Source: Bacteroidales bacterium
GTDB lineage: Bacteria > Bacteroidota > Bacteroidia > Bacteroidales > Dysgonomonadaceae
Direction: 5' to 3'
Length of the DNA: 7,332 bases
Assembly: GCA_012728155.1 (NCBI GenBank)
Contig: JAAYFR010000276.1
Location: forward strand, 1-7,332
This document shows positions 1 through 6,377 of the stretch, piece by piece. Position 1 is the stretch's first letter, and every line of letters starts with the position of its first letter. The position numbers and the translations under genes were made by a program. The notes below the pieces were generated by a model. That model was not told where the DNA came from and searched no databases. It worked only from the letters and a program-made list of their open reading frames with translations.

Positions 1-23
1 AAATATTTTATAATTTAATAATT

Positions 24-1376
24 ATGAGCAACAATCCCCAAATCAAACATGTAAGTGATAAGGGTACCACTATCAAGTCAATGATAATATTGGCATTGCT
101 ATTTTTTATCTTTGGACTGGTATCATGGGTAAATACCATTTTAATCCCTTATTTTCAATTAACTCTTCAACTATCTAATTTCCAGTCATATCTGGTTACA
201 TTCGCTTTTTACATCGCCTATCTCATCATGGCAATTCCATCCTCTTTCCTATTGAACAAGATAGGATATAAAAAAGGAATGATGTTTGGCTTATGGTGTA
301 TGGCTGTAGGAGCATTTCTCTTTGTACCGGCAGCCTACTGGCGTGTCTATCAACTATTTTTGTTGGGACTCTTTCTCTTAGGGGTGGGATTAGCTATCCT
401 ACAGTCGGCCGCCAATCCTTATGTAACCATTGTAGGTCCTATAGAGAGTGCCGCCAAACGGATAAGTATCGTTGGAACCGGCAACAAGTTAGCAGGTGTA
501 ATTGCCAATTTGATATTTGCCGCGGTGGTTATCCGGGAATCCGACAAAGTCCTTATGCGGGAGATTGAGGCAGGGAACTATACCGGCGCTGCTTTAGAAA
601 CTGCATTAGACACCCTGATAAAAGGAGTGATGACCCCTTACCTCATCCTGGCTCTTTTCCTGTTTATCTTCGGGATTGTAGTCCGTTACTCTCCACTGCC
701 CGAATTAGACCCGTCGGTGGTCAACAAACAATCTGCCGAAGATGAGAGCTCGCACAAGTCTATCTTGCAATATCCGGCGCTCATCTTAGGAGTGCTGGCG
801 ATGTTCTTCCATATCGGCACCCAGATGATTGCGTTGGGAACCAGCATCAAGTATGCGGGCACGATGGGTGAAAGCCTTGCCGGCCCTGCCCAGAATATTC
901 CCTCCTACACCATGCTGCTTACATTCTTCGGTTATTTCTTGGGGATTGCTCTTATCCCTAAATATCTGAAGCAACGAAATGCACTCTTAATCTGTGCATC
1001 TATCAATCTGCTCTTATCCATAATGATTATCACCACAGCGGGTACAGTCCAGTTCCTCGGTATCACTGCGGACATATCGCTCTGGTATTTGGTGCTGATG
1101 GGGCTCCCCAACGCGTTGCTCTATGCCGGTATCTGGCCGTTGGCAATCAACGGATTGGGAAAACACACCAACTTAGGCTCTGCTTTCTTGGTAATGGCGC
1201 TGTGCGGAAGTGCCATCATGCCTATTGTCTATAACGTTTTTGTGGAGATGAACGCATCATTATCTCCCTTTAATGCGATGAAGCGGGCATATTGGATCCT
1301 TATCCCTTGTTTTGCCTATATCGTTTGGTATGCTGCCCAAGGGTACAAAATCAAAACTTGGAAAAAGCAAAGCTAA
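24..1376 (+). CDS. MFS sugar transporter, FucP/NagP-like (probable N-acetylglucosamine or related sugar:H+ symporter)
   Basis: This 450-residue inner-membrane protein should import a sugar, probably with protons. About twelve hydrophobic segments are visible in two groups of six, separated by a polar loop at roughly residues 223-246. Features typical of the fucose:H+ symporter (FHS) branch of the major facilitator superfamily are FFIFGLVSWVNTILIP near residues 26-42, the IGYKKG loop near 80-85, and QSAANPYVTIVGP at 127-139. TGNKLAG near 151-157 resembles the glucose/NagP subgroup. The length is normal for the family. The ATG at 24 is preceded only by A/T-rich sequence, as is common in Bacteroidota, and no promoter can be judged from the 23 bases available. 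The adjacent nagA and nagB make N-acetylglucosamine the most likely substrate, but this is inferred from context; another hexose or amino sugar is possible. Confidence 0.9.
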   Translation: MSNNPQIKHVSDKGTTIKSMIILALLFFIFGLVSWVNTILIPYFQLTLQLSNFQSYLVTFAFYIAYLIMAIPSSFLLNKIGYKKGMMFGLWCMAVGAFLFVPAAYWRVYQLFLLGLFLLGVGLAILQSAANPYVTIVGPIESAAKRISIVGTGNKLAGVIANLIFAAVVIRESDKVLMREIEAGNYTGAALETALDTLIKGVMTPYLILALFLFIFGIVVRYSPLPELDPSVVNKQSAEDESSHKSILQYPALILGVLAMFFHIGTQMIALGTSIKYAGTMGESLAGPAQNIPSYTMLLTFFGYFLGIALIPKYLKQRNALLICASINLLLSIMIITTAGTVQFLGITADISLWYLVLMGLPNALLYAGIWPLAINGLGKHTNLGSAFLVMALCGSAIMPIVYNVFVEMNASLSPFNAMKRAYWILIPCFAYIVWYAAQGYKIKTWKKQS

Positions 1377-1400
1377 TGTGTCAGCGAGAGACGAAACCAA

Positions 1401-1429
1401 CCTATTTGCACATCATTGCGAAAAATAGG
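1401..1429 (+). promoter_or_regulatory. Interrupted inverted repeat between transporter gene and nagA
   Basis: CCTATTT (1401-1407) is complementary to AAATAGG (1423-1429). Inside it GCA (1408-1410) can pair with TGC (1417-1419) around a CATCAT loop, leaving a three-base bulge. It is not followed by a T run, so it is not a standard intrinsic terminator. It could be an mRNA structure between the transporter and nagA, or chance in a short A/T-rich spacer. Confidence 0.3.
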
Positions 1430-1433
1430 GAAT

Positions 1434-1454
1434 TAGTAATTTGTAATTTGTAAT
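1434..1454 (+). repeat. Three tandem heptamers directly upstream of nagA
   Basis: The sequence reads TAGTAAT, TTGTAAT, TTGTAAT in immediate succession and ends four bases before the nagA ATG. The last two units are identical and the first differs at one base. The array sits where the ribosome-binding region would be and gives an unstructured A/T-rich leader. It also creates two TAATTTG strings that fall one base short of the Bacteroides -7 promoter consensus TAnnTTTG. Any regulatory role is inference. Confidence 0.5.
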
Positions 1455-1458
1455 TGAT

Positions 1459-2643
1459 ATGAGAACTATTATAAAAAACGGGAAGATCATTTTCCCTGAC
1501 AGGATAGAAGAAAATTTAAGTATCGTTTGCGAAAATGGAAAAATAGTAAGTATCGCAACACCCAACGAAATCATCCCCCAAGATGGGGATAGGGTCATTG
1601 ACGCCCAAAACAGGTATGTCTCTTCCGGTTTTATCTATATCCACACACACGGAGGGGGCGGACACGACTTTATGGACGGCACAGTGGAGGCATACCTCGG
1701 TGCAGCCGAAACACATGCCCGGCATGGAACCACTGCATTGCTGCCCACTACCCTCACCAGCACCACCGAGGAACTCATGAAGACATTTGATACCTATAAA
1801 AAAGCGGTAAAACAGAACACCAAAGGCGCTAAATTCCTTGGACTACACCTTGAAGGTCCCTATTTTGCCTACAATCAACGAGGCGCTCAAGATCCCAAAT
1901 ACCTCAGAAATCCCGAACCGGAAGAATACAATCAGATCTTAGCGTCGTCAGACGATATCGTCCGTTGGAGCTTGGCACCTGAACTCCCCGGGGCATTAGA
2001 ATTCGGCAAGGTGCTCACCGCCCGAAATATTCTCCCGGCCATCGCCCACACCGATGCCATTTATGAAGAAGTTGTTCCTGCATTTGAAGCGGGATTCACA
2101 TTGGCGACCCATTTATACTCGGGTATGTCTACCATCACCCGGCGAAATGCTTACCGTTATGCCGGTGTAGTGGAAGCAGCTTACCTTATCGATGGGATGG
2201 ACGTGGAGATCATCGCCGACGGAGTACATCTACCCAAATCTCTACTTCAATTTGTATATAAATTCAAAGGACCCGACAAGACCGCACTCTGTACCGATTC
2301 CATGCGGGGAGCGGGCATGCCCGATGGAGAATCTATCTTGGGTAGCCTTGATAAGGGACAAAAGGTGATTATCGAAGATGGAGTGGCGAAATTGCCCGAT
2401 CGTACCGCTTTTGCCGGCAGTGTTGCTACCACCGACCGCTTAGTCAGAACCATGGTAAAGATAGCAGAAGTGCCATTAGTAGAGGCAGTAAGGATGATGA
2501 CCTTAACACCTGCGCGCATGATGAAGATAGAGCAGCAAAAAGGATCTATTCAAATAGGCAAGGATGCCGATTTTGTTATATTTGATGATAATATTAATGT
2601 TTCACACACAATTTTAGAAGGAAATGTCATATACGGAAATTAA
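1459..2643 (+). CDS. nagA: N-acetylglucosamine-6-phosphate deacetylase
   Basis: NagA hydrolyses GlcNAc-6-phosphate to glucosamine-6-phosphate and acetate in the cytoplasm, the step before NagB. The 394-residue protein is a full-length amidohydrolase-superfamily member. Visible motifs are HTHGGGGHDFMDG from H62, the metal-ligand motif HLEGPY with E132, metal-site histidines H197 (AHTDA) and H218 (THLYSGM), the catalytic aspartate D280 in CTDSMRGAG, and a C-terminal strand region ending KGSIQIGKDADFVIFD. The segment before the HxH motif reads SGFIYIHTH (from residue 56), whereas family members usually have PGFIDxHxH. Both the proline and the aspartate are replaced here, although the two histidines remain. 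The start at 1459 fits the family N-terminus (a short beta strand, KNGKIIFPD). The gene overlaps nagB by 20 bases, which suggests translational coupling. Catalytic residues appear intact, so activity is likely. Confidence 0.95.
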   Translation: MRTIIKNGKIIFPDRIEENLSIVCENGKIVSIATPNEIIPQDGDRVIDAQNRYVSSGFIYIHTHGGGGHDFMDGTVEAYLGAAETHARHGTTALLPTTLTSTTEELMKTFDTYKKAVKQNTKGAKFLGLHLEGPYFAYNQRGAQDPKYLRNPEPEEYNQILASSDDIVRWSLAPELPGALEFGKVLTARNILPAIAHTDAIYEEVVPAFEAGFTLATHLYSGMSTITRRNAYRYAGVVEAAYLIDGMDVEIIADGVHLPKSLLQFVYKFKGPDKTALCTDSMRGAGMPDGESILGSLDKGQKVIIEDGVAKLPDRTAFAGSVATTDRLVRTMVKIAEVPLVEAVRMMTLTPARMMKIEQQKGSIQIGKDADFVIFDDNINVSHTILEGNVIYGN

Positions 2644-3412
2644 CACAAGCACAACTACATTCACGAAAGGAATGTTAGAAGTAAAAATCTTCCAAACGAG
2701 AGAAGAGATGGGCAGAGAGGCGGCAGCCAATGTGTCGGATACAGTCCGAAAACTGCTCAGCGAAAAAGAGGAGATCAACATGATCTTTGCAGCGGCACCT
2801 TCGCAAAGCGACTTTATGAAGGAGCTGATTGCAGACAAGCGCATTCAGTGGGAAAAGATCAATGCATTCCATATGGATGAGTATATAGGGTTGGAAAAGG
2901 ATGCACCACAAGGGTTTGGAAATTTCCTGAGGGAGCGTATCTTCGACAAGGTCCCCTTCAAGAGTGTCCATTATATAAATGGTCGTGCAGAGAATCCTGC
3001 CGATGAATGTGAAAGATACGCAGCGCTATTGACCCAATATCCTGTCGATGTGGTATGCCTTGGCATTGGCGAAAACGGCCACATCGCATTCAACGATCCT
3101 CCTGTAGCCGACTTCAACGATCCCAAGCTGGTGAAAGTGGTTGAACTGGAGATGGCTTGCAGGCAACAACAGGTCAACGAAAAACTGTTTTCAGCCATAG
3201 ATATGGTGCCTACCCATGCGGTGACAATCACAATACCTGCCCTATTAAAGGCGAGCTATATGTTTTGCATGGTGCCGGCAAAAAATAAGGCGGAGGCTGT
3301 CTTTCATACACTAAATGACGAAATCAGTGAAAAATGTCCAGCCACCATCTTGAGGACAAAAAAAGATGCCATCCTCTATTTAGATGAAGAGAGCGCATCC
3401 CTATTAAATTAA
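2624..3412 (+). CDS. nagB: Glucosamine-6-phosphate deaminase (NagB family)
   Basis: NagB converts glucosamine-6-phosphate to fructose-6-phosphate and ammonia, delivering the NagA product to glycolysis. The 262-residue protein belongs to the glucosamine/galactosamine-6-phosphate isomerase and 6-phosphogluconolactonase fold. FHMDEYIG at 82-89 contains the expected D85 of the active site. GIGENGHIAFNDPP at 147-160 is the substrate and catalytic loop with H153. Compared with E. coli NagB (NDGHIAFNEP), this loop has ENGHIAFNDP, so two acidic positions are exchanged; I recall this as a form seen in Bacteroidetes homologues. A deaminase for another amino-sugar phosphate cannot be excluded. The start at 2624 lies inside nagA and has AGAAGG two bases upstream. 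An internal ATG at 2672 (residue 17), just before the first strand LEVKIF, also has AAAGG close upstream and is a possible alternative start. Twenty bases separate the stop from the next gene. Confidence 0.92.
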   Translation: MSYTEINTSTTTFTKGMLEVKIFQTREEMGREAAANVSDTVRKLLSEKEEINMIFAAAPSQSDFMKELIADKRIQWEKINAFHMDEYIGLEKDAPQGFGNFLRERIFDKVPFKSVHYINGRAENPADECERYAALLTQYPVDVVCLGIGENGHIAFNDPPVADFNDPKLVKVVELEMACRQQQVNEKLFSAIDMVPTHAVTITIPALLKASYMFCMVPAKNKAEAVFHTLNDEISEKCPATILRTKKDAILYLDEESASLLN

Positions 3413-3432
3413 AATTGCTAAAGTCTATCGTT

Positions 3433-4431
3433 ATGAAACTAAAATTTATTTTATCAACTGTTTTATCCGGAGTTCTTTTGGTTGCCCAAGCACAGGTGAA
3501 GATCGGAATTATCGGCTTGGACACCTCCCACTCCACCGCCTTCACCAAATTTTTGAATGGAAAAGACAATAAAGAGGAGTTCAAAGATTTCAGGATCGTA
3601 GCTGCCTATCCATACGGGTCGAAAACCATCAAAACGAGTTACGACCGCATCCCCGGCTACATCGAGCAGGTGAAAGAACTGGGAGTGGAAATCACATCCT
3701 CTATTGCAGAGCTTTTAGAGAAGGTAGATTGTGTAATGTTGGAAACAAATGATGGCAATCTCCACTTGGAGCAGGCGTATGAGGTCTTCAAAGCTGGAAA
3801 AATCGTTTTTATCGATAAACCAATAGGCGCCAACTTGGCACAAGCCATCGCTATTTTCCAACTGGCTGAACAATACAATGTACCCGTTTTCTCAGCCTCC
3901 TCCCTGCGGTATATAGAGCAGACGCAGAAGCTGAGAAATGGCGAATTGGGAAAAGTGCTGGGAGCCGACTGTTATTCTCCCGCGCATCTCGAACCGTCGC
4001 ACGCGGACATGGCATGGTACGGAATACATGGCATTGAAAACCTTTTCACCATTATGGGGGAAGGTTGTGTCTCTGTCAACCGTATGTCCTCCGAAGGGAC
4101 AGACGTGGTGGTCGGACTTTGGAATGATGGCAGGATAGGGACTGTGAGGGGAGCAAGGACTGGAAAGGCTCCTTATGGAGGAACAGCCGTCACGGACCAA
4201 GGGGTTGTATCCGCGGGAACTTATGCCGGTTACGAGCCTCTTTTAAAAGAGATCTTGACATTCTTCAAAACCCGTGTTTCACCGATACCCGAAAAGGAAA
4301 CTTTGGAGATATTCACCTTCATTGAAGCTGCCGACATCAGCAAGAAAAAAGGAGGTAAAATCATCTCTATGGAGGCGACCTATGCAAAAGGTGAAAAAGA
4401 GGCAAAGAAACTGATCCGCAAACTAAAATAA
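3433..4431 (+). CDS. Exported Gfo/Idh/MocA-family oxidoreductase (Sec signal peptide)
   Basis: This is a predicted NAD(P)-dependent sugar or polyol oxidoreductase of unknown substrate, 332 residues long. The N-terminus MKLKFILSTVLSGVLLVAQAQ is a Sec signal peptide with likely cleavage after the AQA at about residue 20, so the enzyme should be periplasmic. The Rossmann first strand follows at once (VKIGIIGLDTSH). It carries GLDTSH instead of the usual GxGxxG glycines. DKP at 128-130 replaces the usual EKP, and H199 in WYGIHGIEN is the best candidate catalytic histidine. The C-terminal half is the shorter alpha/beta domain. A TTG at 3415 would add six residues in front of the signal peptide; I prefer the ATG at 3433 because it gives a standard signal sequence. 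It lies 20 bases after nagB and six before the next gene, consistent with one operon. Confidence 0.85.
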   Translation: MKLKFILSTVLSGVLLVAQAQVKIGIIGLDTSHSTAFTKFLNGKDNKEEFKDFRIVAAYPYGSKTIKTSYDRIPGYIEQVKELGVEITSSIAELLEKVDCVMLETNDGNLHLEQAYEVFKAGKIVFIDKPIGANLAQAIAIFQLAEQYNVPVFSASSLRYIEQTQKLRNGELGKVLGADCYSPAHLEPSHADMAWYGIHGIENLFTIMGEGCVSVNRMSSEGTDVVVGLWNDGRIGTVRGARTGKAPYGGTAVTDQGVVSAGTYAGYEPLLKEILTFFKTRVSPIPEKETLEIFTFIEAADISKKKGGKIISMEATYAKGEKEAKKLIRKLK

Positions 4432-4437
4432 CAAACG

Positions 4438-5838
4438 ATGAAAAAGGGGTGGTTCATCTTCACCGTAGGATTGATGTTACTTTCTTGCGTAAAGAGGAAC
4501 AATAACAGTTCCGAAGATCAGTCATTATTCACCGGAAAAGCGGGAGAGATAAAATTGATTGTCTTGGCACCTGGCCACTTTCACGCCAATTTACTCCAAA
4601 AAAGCAGCATCCCACAAGTGAACGATTCGGTATTTGTGTATGCACCGGCCGAAGATGCCGGAGTAAAGCAATACCTCTCGGCAATCAGCTCTTTCAATCA
4701 AAGGGCTACAGATCCAACAAACTGGGAGACCATTCTCTATGCCGATAATGATTTCCTGAATAAAATGATTCAGGAGAAGAGGGGGAATGTGGTTGTACTG
4801 GCTGGCAACAACAAAGAGAAAACCGAATATATTTTAGATGCGGTGAATGCCGGATTCAATGTCCTATCGGATAAACCGATGGCTATCAACCGAGAAGTTT
4901 TCCTCTTATTGGAAGAGGCCTATAGCAACGCTGAGACGAAAAATGTGTTGTTATACGACATGATGACGGAACGATACGATTTGCTGAATATCATTGAAAA
5001 GGAACTTATCAATGATGATGATTTCTTTGGAGAGCTGCAACCGGGAACATTGGAAGAACCAGCCGTCTATATGGAGAGTGTGCATCATTTCTATAAAGAA
5101 GTCTCCGGCACACCACTGATTCGTCCTGCATGGTATTATGATGTGGAGCAACAGGGAGAAGGGATTGCCGATGTAACCACCCACCTGATCGACCTGTTGT
5201 TCTGGAAATGTTTCCCCGGTCAGTCTATCAACTATGCTACCGATATCAGGAATATCTCCGCCACCCATTGGCCTACTGAAATTGAATTGGCACAGTTCGA
5301 AAAATCAACCGGAGAGACCCGCTTTCCCGACTACCTGCAGAAAGATGTGGAGAACTCTCTTCTGAAGGTGTACGCCAATGGCACCCTTCATTTCAATGTG
5401 AAAAATCGATATGTAGGAGTAAAAGTGATCTGGAATTATCAAGCTCCTGAAGGAGGCGGCGACACCTTTATGTCGGTTGTGAAAGGGACAAAAGCCATCC
5501 TTAAAACATCACAAAATAAAGAACAAAACTTCATCAAACAGCTCTATGTGCAAAACGCGAAGGAGTTGAATGAAGAGCAGTTCTCCGCTCATTTGCAAAA
5601 AGCGATCGAAAAAGTTCAGAAGAGTCACCCCTTTGTCTCTGTCTCACCCACCTCCGTAAAAGGAGAATATCTTATCAATATCCCTGTAGAACAGAGAGAA
5701 GGACATGAATCTCATTTCAAATACGTAGCAGAAAGCTTCTTCAGCTTTCTTGTAAAACGTGATATGCCTGAGTGGGAAAAAGCCAATACCTTGGCTAAAT
5801 ATTACATCACCACACAGGCGGTAAAACTGGCTGAATGA
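4438..5838 (+). CDS. Lipoprotein Gfo/Idh/MocA-type oxidoreductase with Oxidoreduct_C-like C-terminus
   Basis: This 466-residue protein is a predicted oxidoreductase of unknown substrate, anchored by lipid. MKKGWFIFTVGLMLLSC is a lipoprotein signal with the lipobox LLSC and acylated C17. No K-(D/E)2-like surface-export signal follows the cysteine directly (VKRNNN), so periplasmic orientation is more likely than surface display; this is inference. The Rossmann region begins IKLIVLAPGHFHAN, so APGHFHA at 44-50 sits where GxGxxG is expected. DKP at 145-147 corresponds to the family EKP motif. GEGIADVTTHLID carries D245 and H249, the likely catalytic pair, after an HHFYKE and PAWYYDV stretch. The long C-terminal part, from about residue 270, matches from memory the putative oxidoreductase C-terminal domain found in Bacteroidota. 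It starts six bases after the preceding oxidoreductase, so the two are probably co-translated and may act on the same compound. Confidence 0.85.
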   Translation: MKKGWFIFTVGLMLLSCVKRNNNSSEDQSLFTGKAGEIKLIVLAPGHFHANLLQKSSIPQVNDSVFVYAPAEDAGVKQYLSAISSFNQRATDPTNWETILYADNDFLNKMIQEKRGNVVVLAGNNKEKTEYILDAVNAGFNVLSDKPMAINREVFLLLEEAYSNAETKNVLLYDMMTERYDLLNIIEKELINDDDFFGELQPGTLEEPAVYMESVHHFYKEVSGTPLIRPAWYYDVEQQGEGIADVTTHLIDLLFWKCFPGQSINYATDIRNISATHWPTEIELAQFEKSTGETRFPDYLQKDVENSLLKVYANGTLHFNVKNRYVGVKVIWNYQAPEGGGDTFMSVVKGTKAILKTSQNKEQNFIKQLYVQNAKELNEEQFSAHLQKAIEKVQKSHPFVSVSPTSVKGEYLINIPVEQREGHESHFKYVAESFFSFLVKRDMPEWEKANTLAKYYITTQAVKLAE

Positions 5839-5877
5839 TGGAATAATGGCAATTCCAAATCGGATTCCTCCTCAAGC

Positions 5878-6196
5878 GGCATCTATTACCGGAAGGACAA
5901 TCGGGAAATGACCGATTTCCTACACTGTGTATTCGAATACCCCAATAAGTATTTGACATTACCGTATAGTGGTAATCTTGCATCCGGCAGGATTCTCGGG
6001 AGGGTTTTCATGGGATATCCGGATTGATCGGCACCGATTTTCCAATGCTCTCTTTCAATTCCAATGCGGGACAAATCGATGCGGTTACAAGGGAATAGCT
6101 CACCTAAGTAATCGAAAAAATGGCCTACCATCAAGAAACCGGGGAACAAAGAGAACCTGCCCCCCCCTGCCAAACTACTGGAGAAAACAGGGCTAA
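5878..6196 (+). pseudogene. Degraded C-terminal remnant of another Gfo/Idh/MocA oxidoreductase
   Basis: No intact reading frame is present, but consecutive pieces in different frames look like one protein. From 5878 the frame of the preceding gene reads GIYYRKDNREMTDF, then FEYPNKYLTLPYSGNLASG, then GRVFMGYPD, and ends at a TGA at 6025-6027. A second frame starting at 6021 continues GLIGTDFPMLSFNSNAGQIDAVTRE to a TAG at 6096-6098, with a further TAA at 6105-6107. The pattern KDGRExxD, FEYPxxxLTxxYS, LAS, GRxxMGxDG and QIDAVT resembles, from memory, the central and C-terminal part of exported Gfo/Idh/MocA proteins. A third frame, entered after the C8 run, would end PPLPNYWRKQG with TAA at 6194-6196, but its membership is uncertain. 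No N-terminal Rossmann half is seen, so this is a truncated and frameshifted relic. Sequencing error could explain single shifts but not all of the stops. Confidence 0.55.
6160..6167 (+). repeat. C8 homopolymer run
   Basis: Eight consecutive C residues lie inside the decayed oxidoreductase region. Such a run is prone to slippage in replication and to length error in sequencing. It coincides with a point where the apparent reading frame must change to give the PNYWRKQG ending. Confidence 0.8.
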
Positions 6197-6201
6197 TTCA
6201 T

Positions 6202-6217
6202 TAATCGTATGAAACGA
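6202..6217 (+). repeat. 16-base direct repeat, copy 1
   Basis: TAATCGTATGAAACGA here is identical to 6362-6377, 160 bases downstream. The second copy contains the start of the Tat-signal oxidoreductase gene (ATG AAA CGA, Met-Lys-Arg). In this copy the same ATG (6209-6211) opens only MKRALK before TGA. It may be a leftover gene start or one end of a small duplication or deletion. Confidence 0.75.
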
Positions 6218-6225
6218 GCATTAAA

Positions 6226-6372
6226 ATGATTTCACCCAAGTTCATGAATTACGCAGTAATCGACGTAGTCAATATTGCGAGTTGCCTCCAGTTCTTATCT
6301 CATAGGAAGTCGGCGATTCTCGTTTCACTCGAATTGTCATACACCGACAGAAAAAATAAAATAATCGTATGA
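6226..6372 (+). CDS. Doubtful 48-residue ORF overlapping the next start codon
   Basis: An ATG at 6226 opens a 48-codon frame (MISPKFMNYAVIDVV at the N-terminus, TDRKNKIIV at the C-terminus). Its TGA overlaps the ATG of the downstream oxidoreductase in the arrangement ATGA. A later in-frame ATG at 6244 would give 42 residues. I recognise no family, signal peptide, membrane segment or motif. The ATGA overlap could mean translational coupling. However, the ORF is short, lies in a decayed region, and its end overlaps the 16-base repeat, so chance is the more likely explanation. Confidence 0.15.
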   Translation: MISPKFMNYAVIDVVNIASCLQFLSHRKSAILVSLELSYTDRKNKIIV

Positions 6373-6377
6373 AACGA
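6362..6377 (+). repeat. 16-base direct repeat, copy 2, spanning the start of the Tat oxidoreductase gene
   Basis: This copy is identical to 6202-6217. It supplies the last seven bases of the leader and the first three codons of the downstream gene. The A-rich bases 6348-6364 in front of it make this the functional-looking start region, in contrast to copy 1. Confidence 0.75.

Larger units (their letters stand above)
5839..6368. other. Decayed intergenic stretch between two oxidoreductase genes
   Basis: These 530 bases hold the oxidoreductase remnant, the C8 run, the first 16-base repeat and the doubtful short ORF. A small inverted repeat, GGAAAT (5904-5909) with ATTTCC (5915-5920), has no following T run and lies within the remnant, so it is not called a terminator. 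I see no tRNA, insertion-sequence end or clear TAnnTTTG-type promoter. The part at 6218-6361 has no recognisable coding content apart from the short ORF. Confidence 0.7.

Noticed and set aside
786..974. Minus-strand ORF of 62 codons inside the transporter gene
   Set aside because: It lies wholly within a well-supported transmembrane protein gene on the other strand and has no recognisable motif.
1405..1450. Possible Bacteroides-type promoter (TTTG, then TAATTTG) before nagA
   Set aside because: The -7-like strings are one base short of TAnnTTTG, the spacing from TTTG at 1405-1408 is too long, and they are almost at the ATG.
2247..2519. Minus-strand ORF of 90 codons inside nagA
   Set aside because: nagA coding is certain here, including the D280 active-site segment. 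The reverse frame shows no family features.
3415..3432. TTG at 3415 as the start of the first oxidoreductase
   Set aside because: The ATG at 3433 gives a typical signal peptide and needs no rare start codon.
3892..4200. Minus-strand ORF of 102 codons inside the oxidoreductase gene at 3433-4431
   Set aside because: It is antisense to conserved oxidoreductase sequence and its composition does not resemble a protein.
4951..5268. Minus-strand ORF of 105 codons inside the lipoprotein oxidoreductase gene
   Set aside because: It is antisense to the conserved DVTTHLID region; shadow frame.
5904..5920. Hairpin GGAAAT/ATTTCC as a terminator after the lipoprotein gene
   Set aside because: The stem is only six base pairs, has no T run, and lies within the oxidoreductase remnant.
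5886..6173. Minus-strand ORF of 95 codons in the gap between oxidoreductase genes
   Set aside because: The opposite strand gives oxidoreductase-like pieces at the same place, and the minus-strand product has no recognisable motif.
5969..6196. Plus-strand ORF of 75 codons in the gap
   Set aside because: Most of it is out of frame with the oxidoreductase-like pieces, and its body looks random. Only its last few residues may be the relic's C-terminus.
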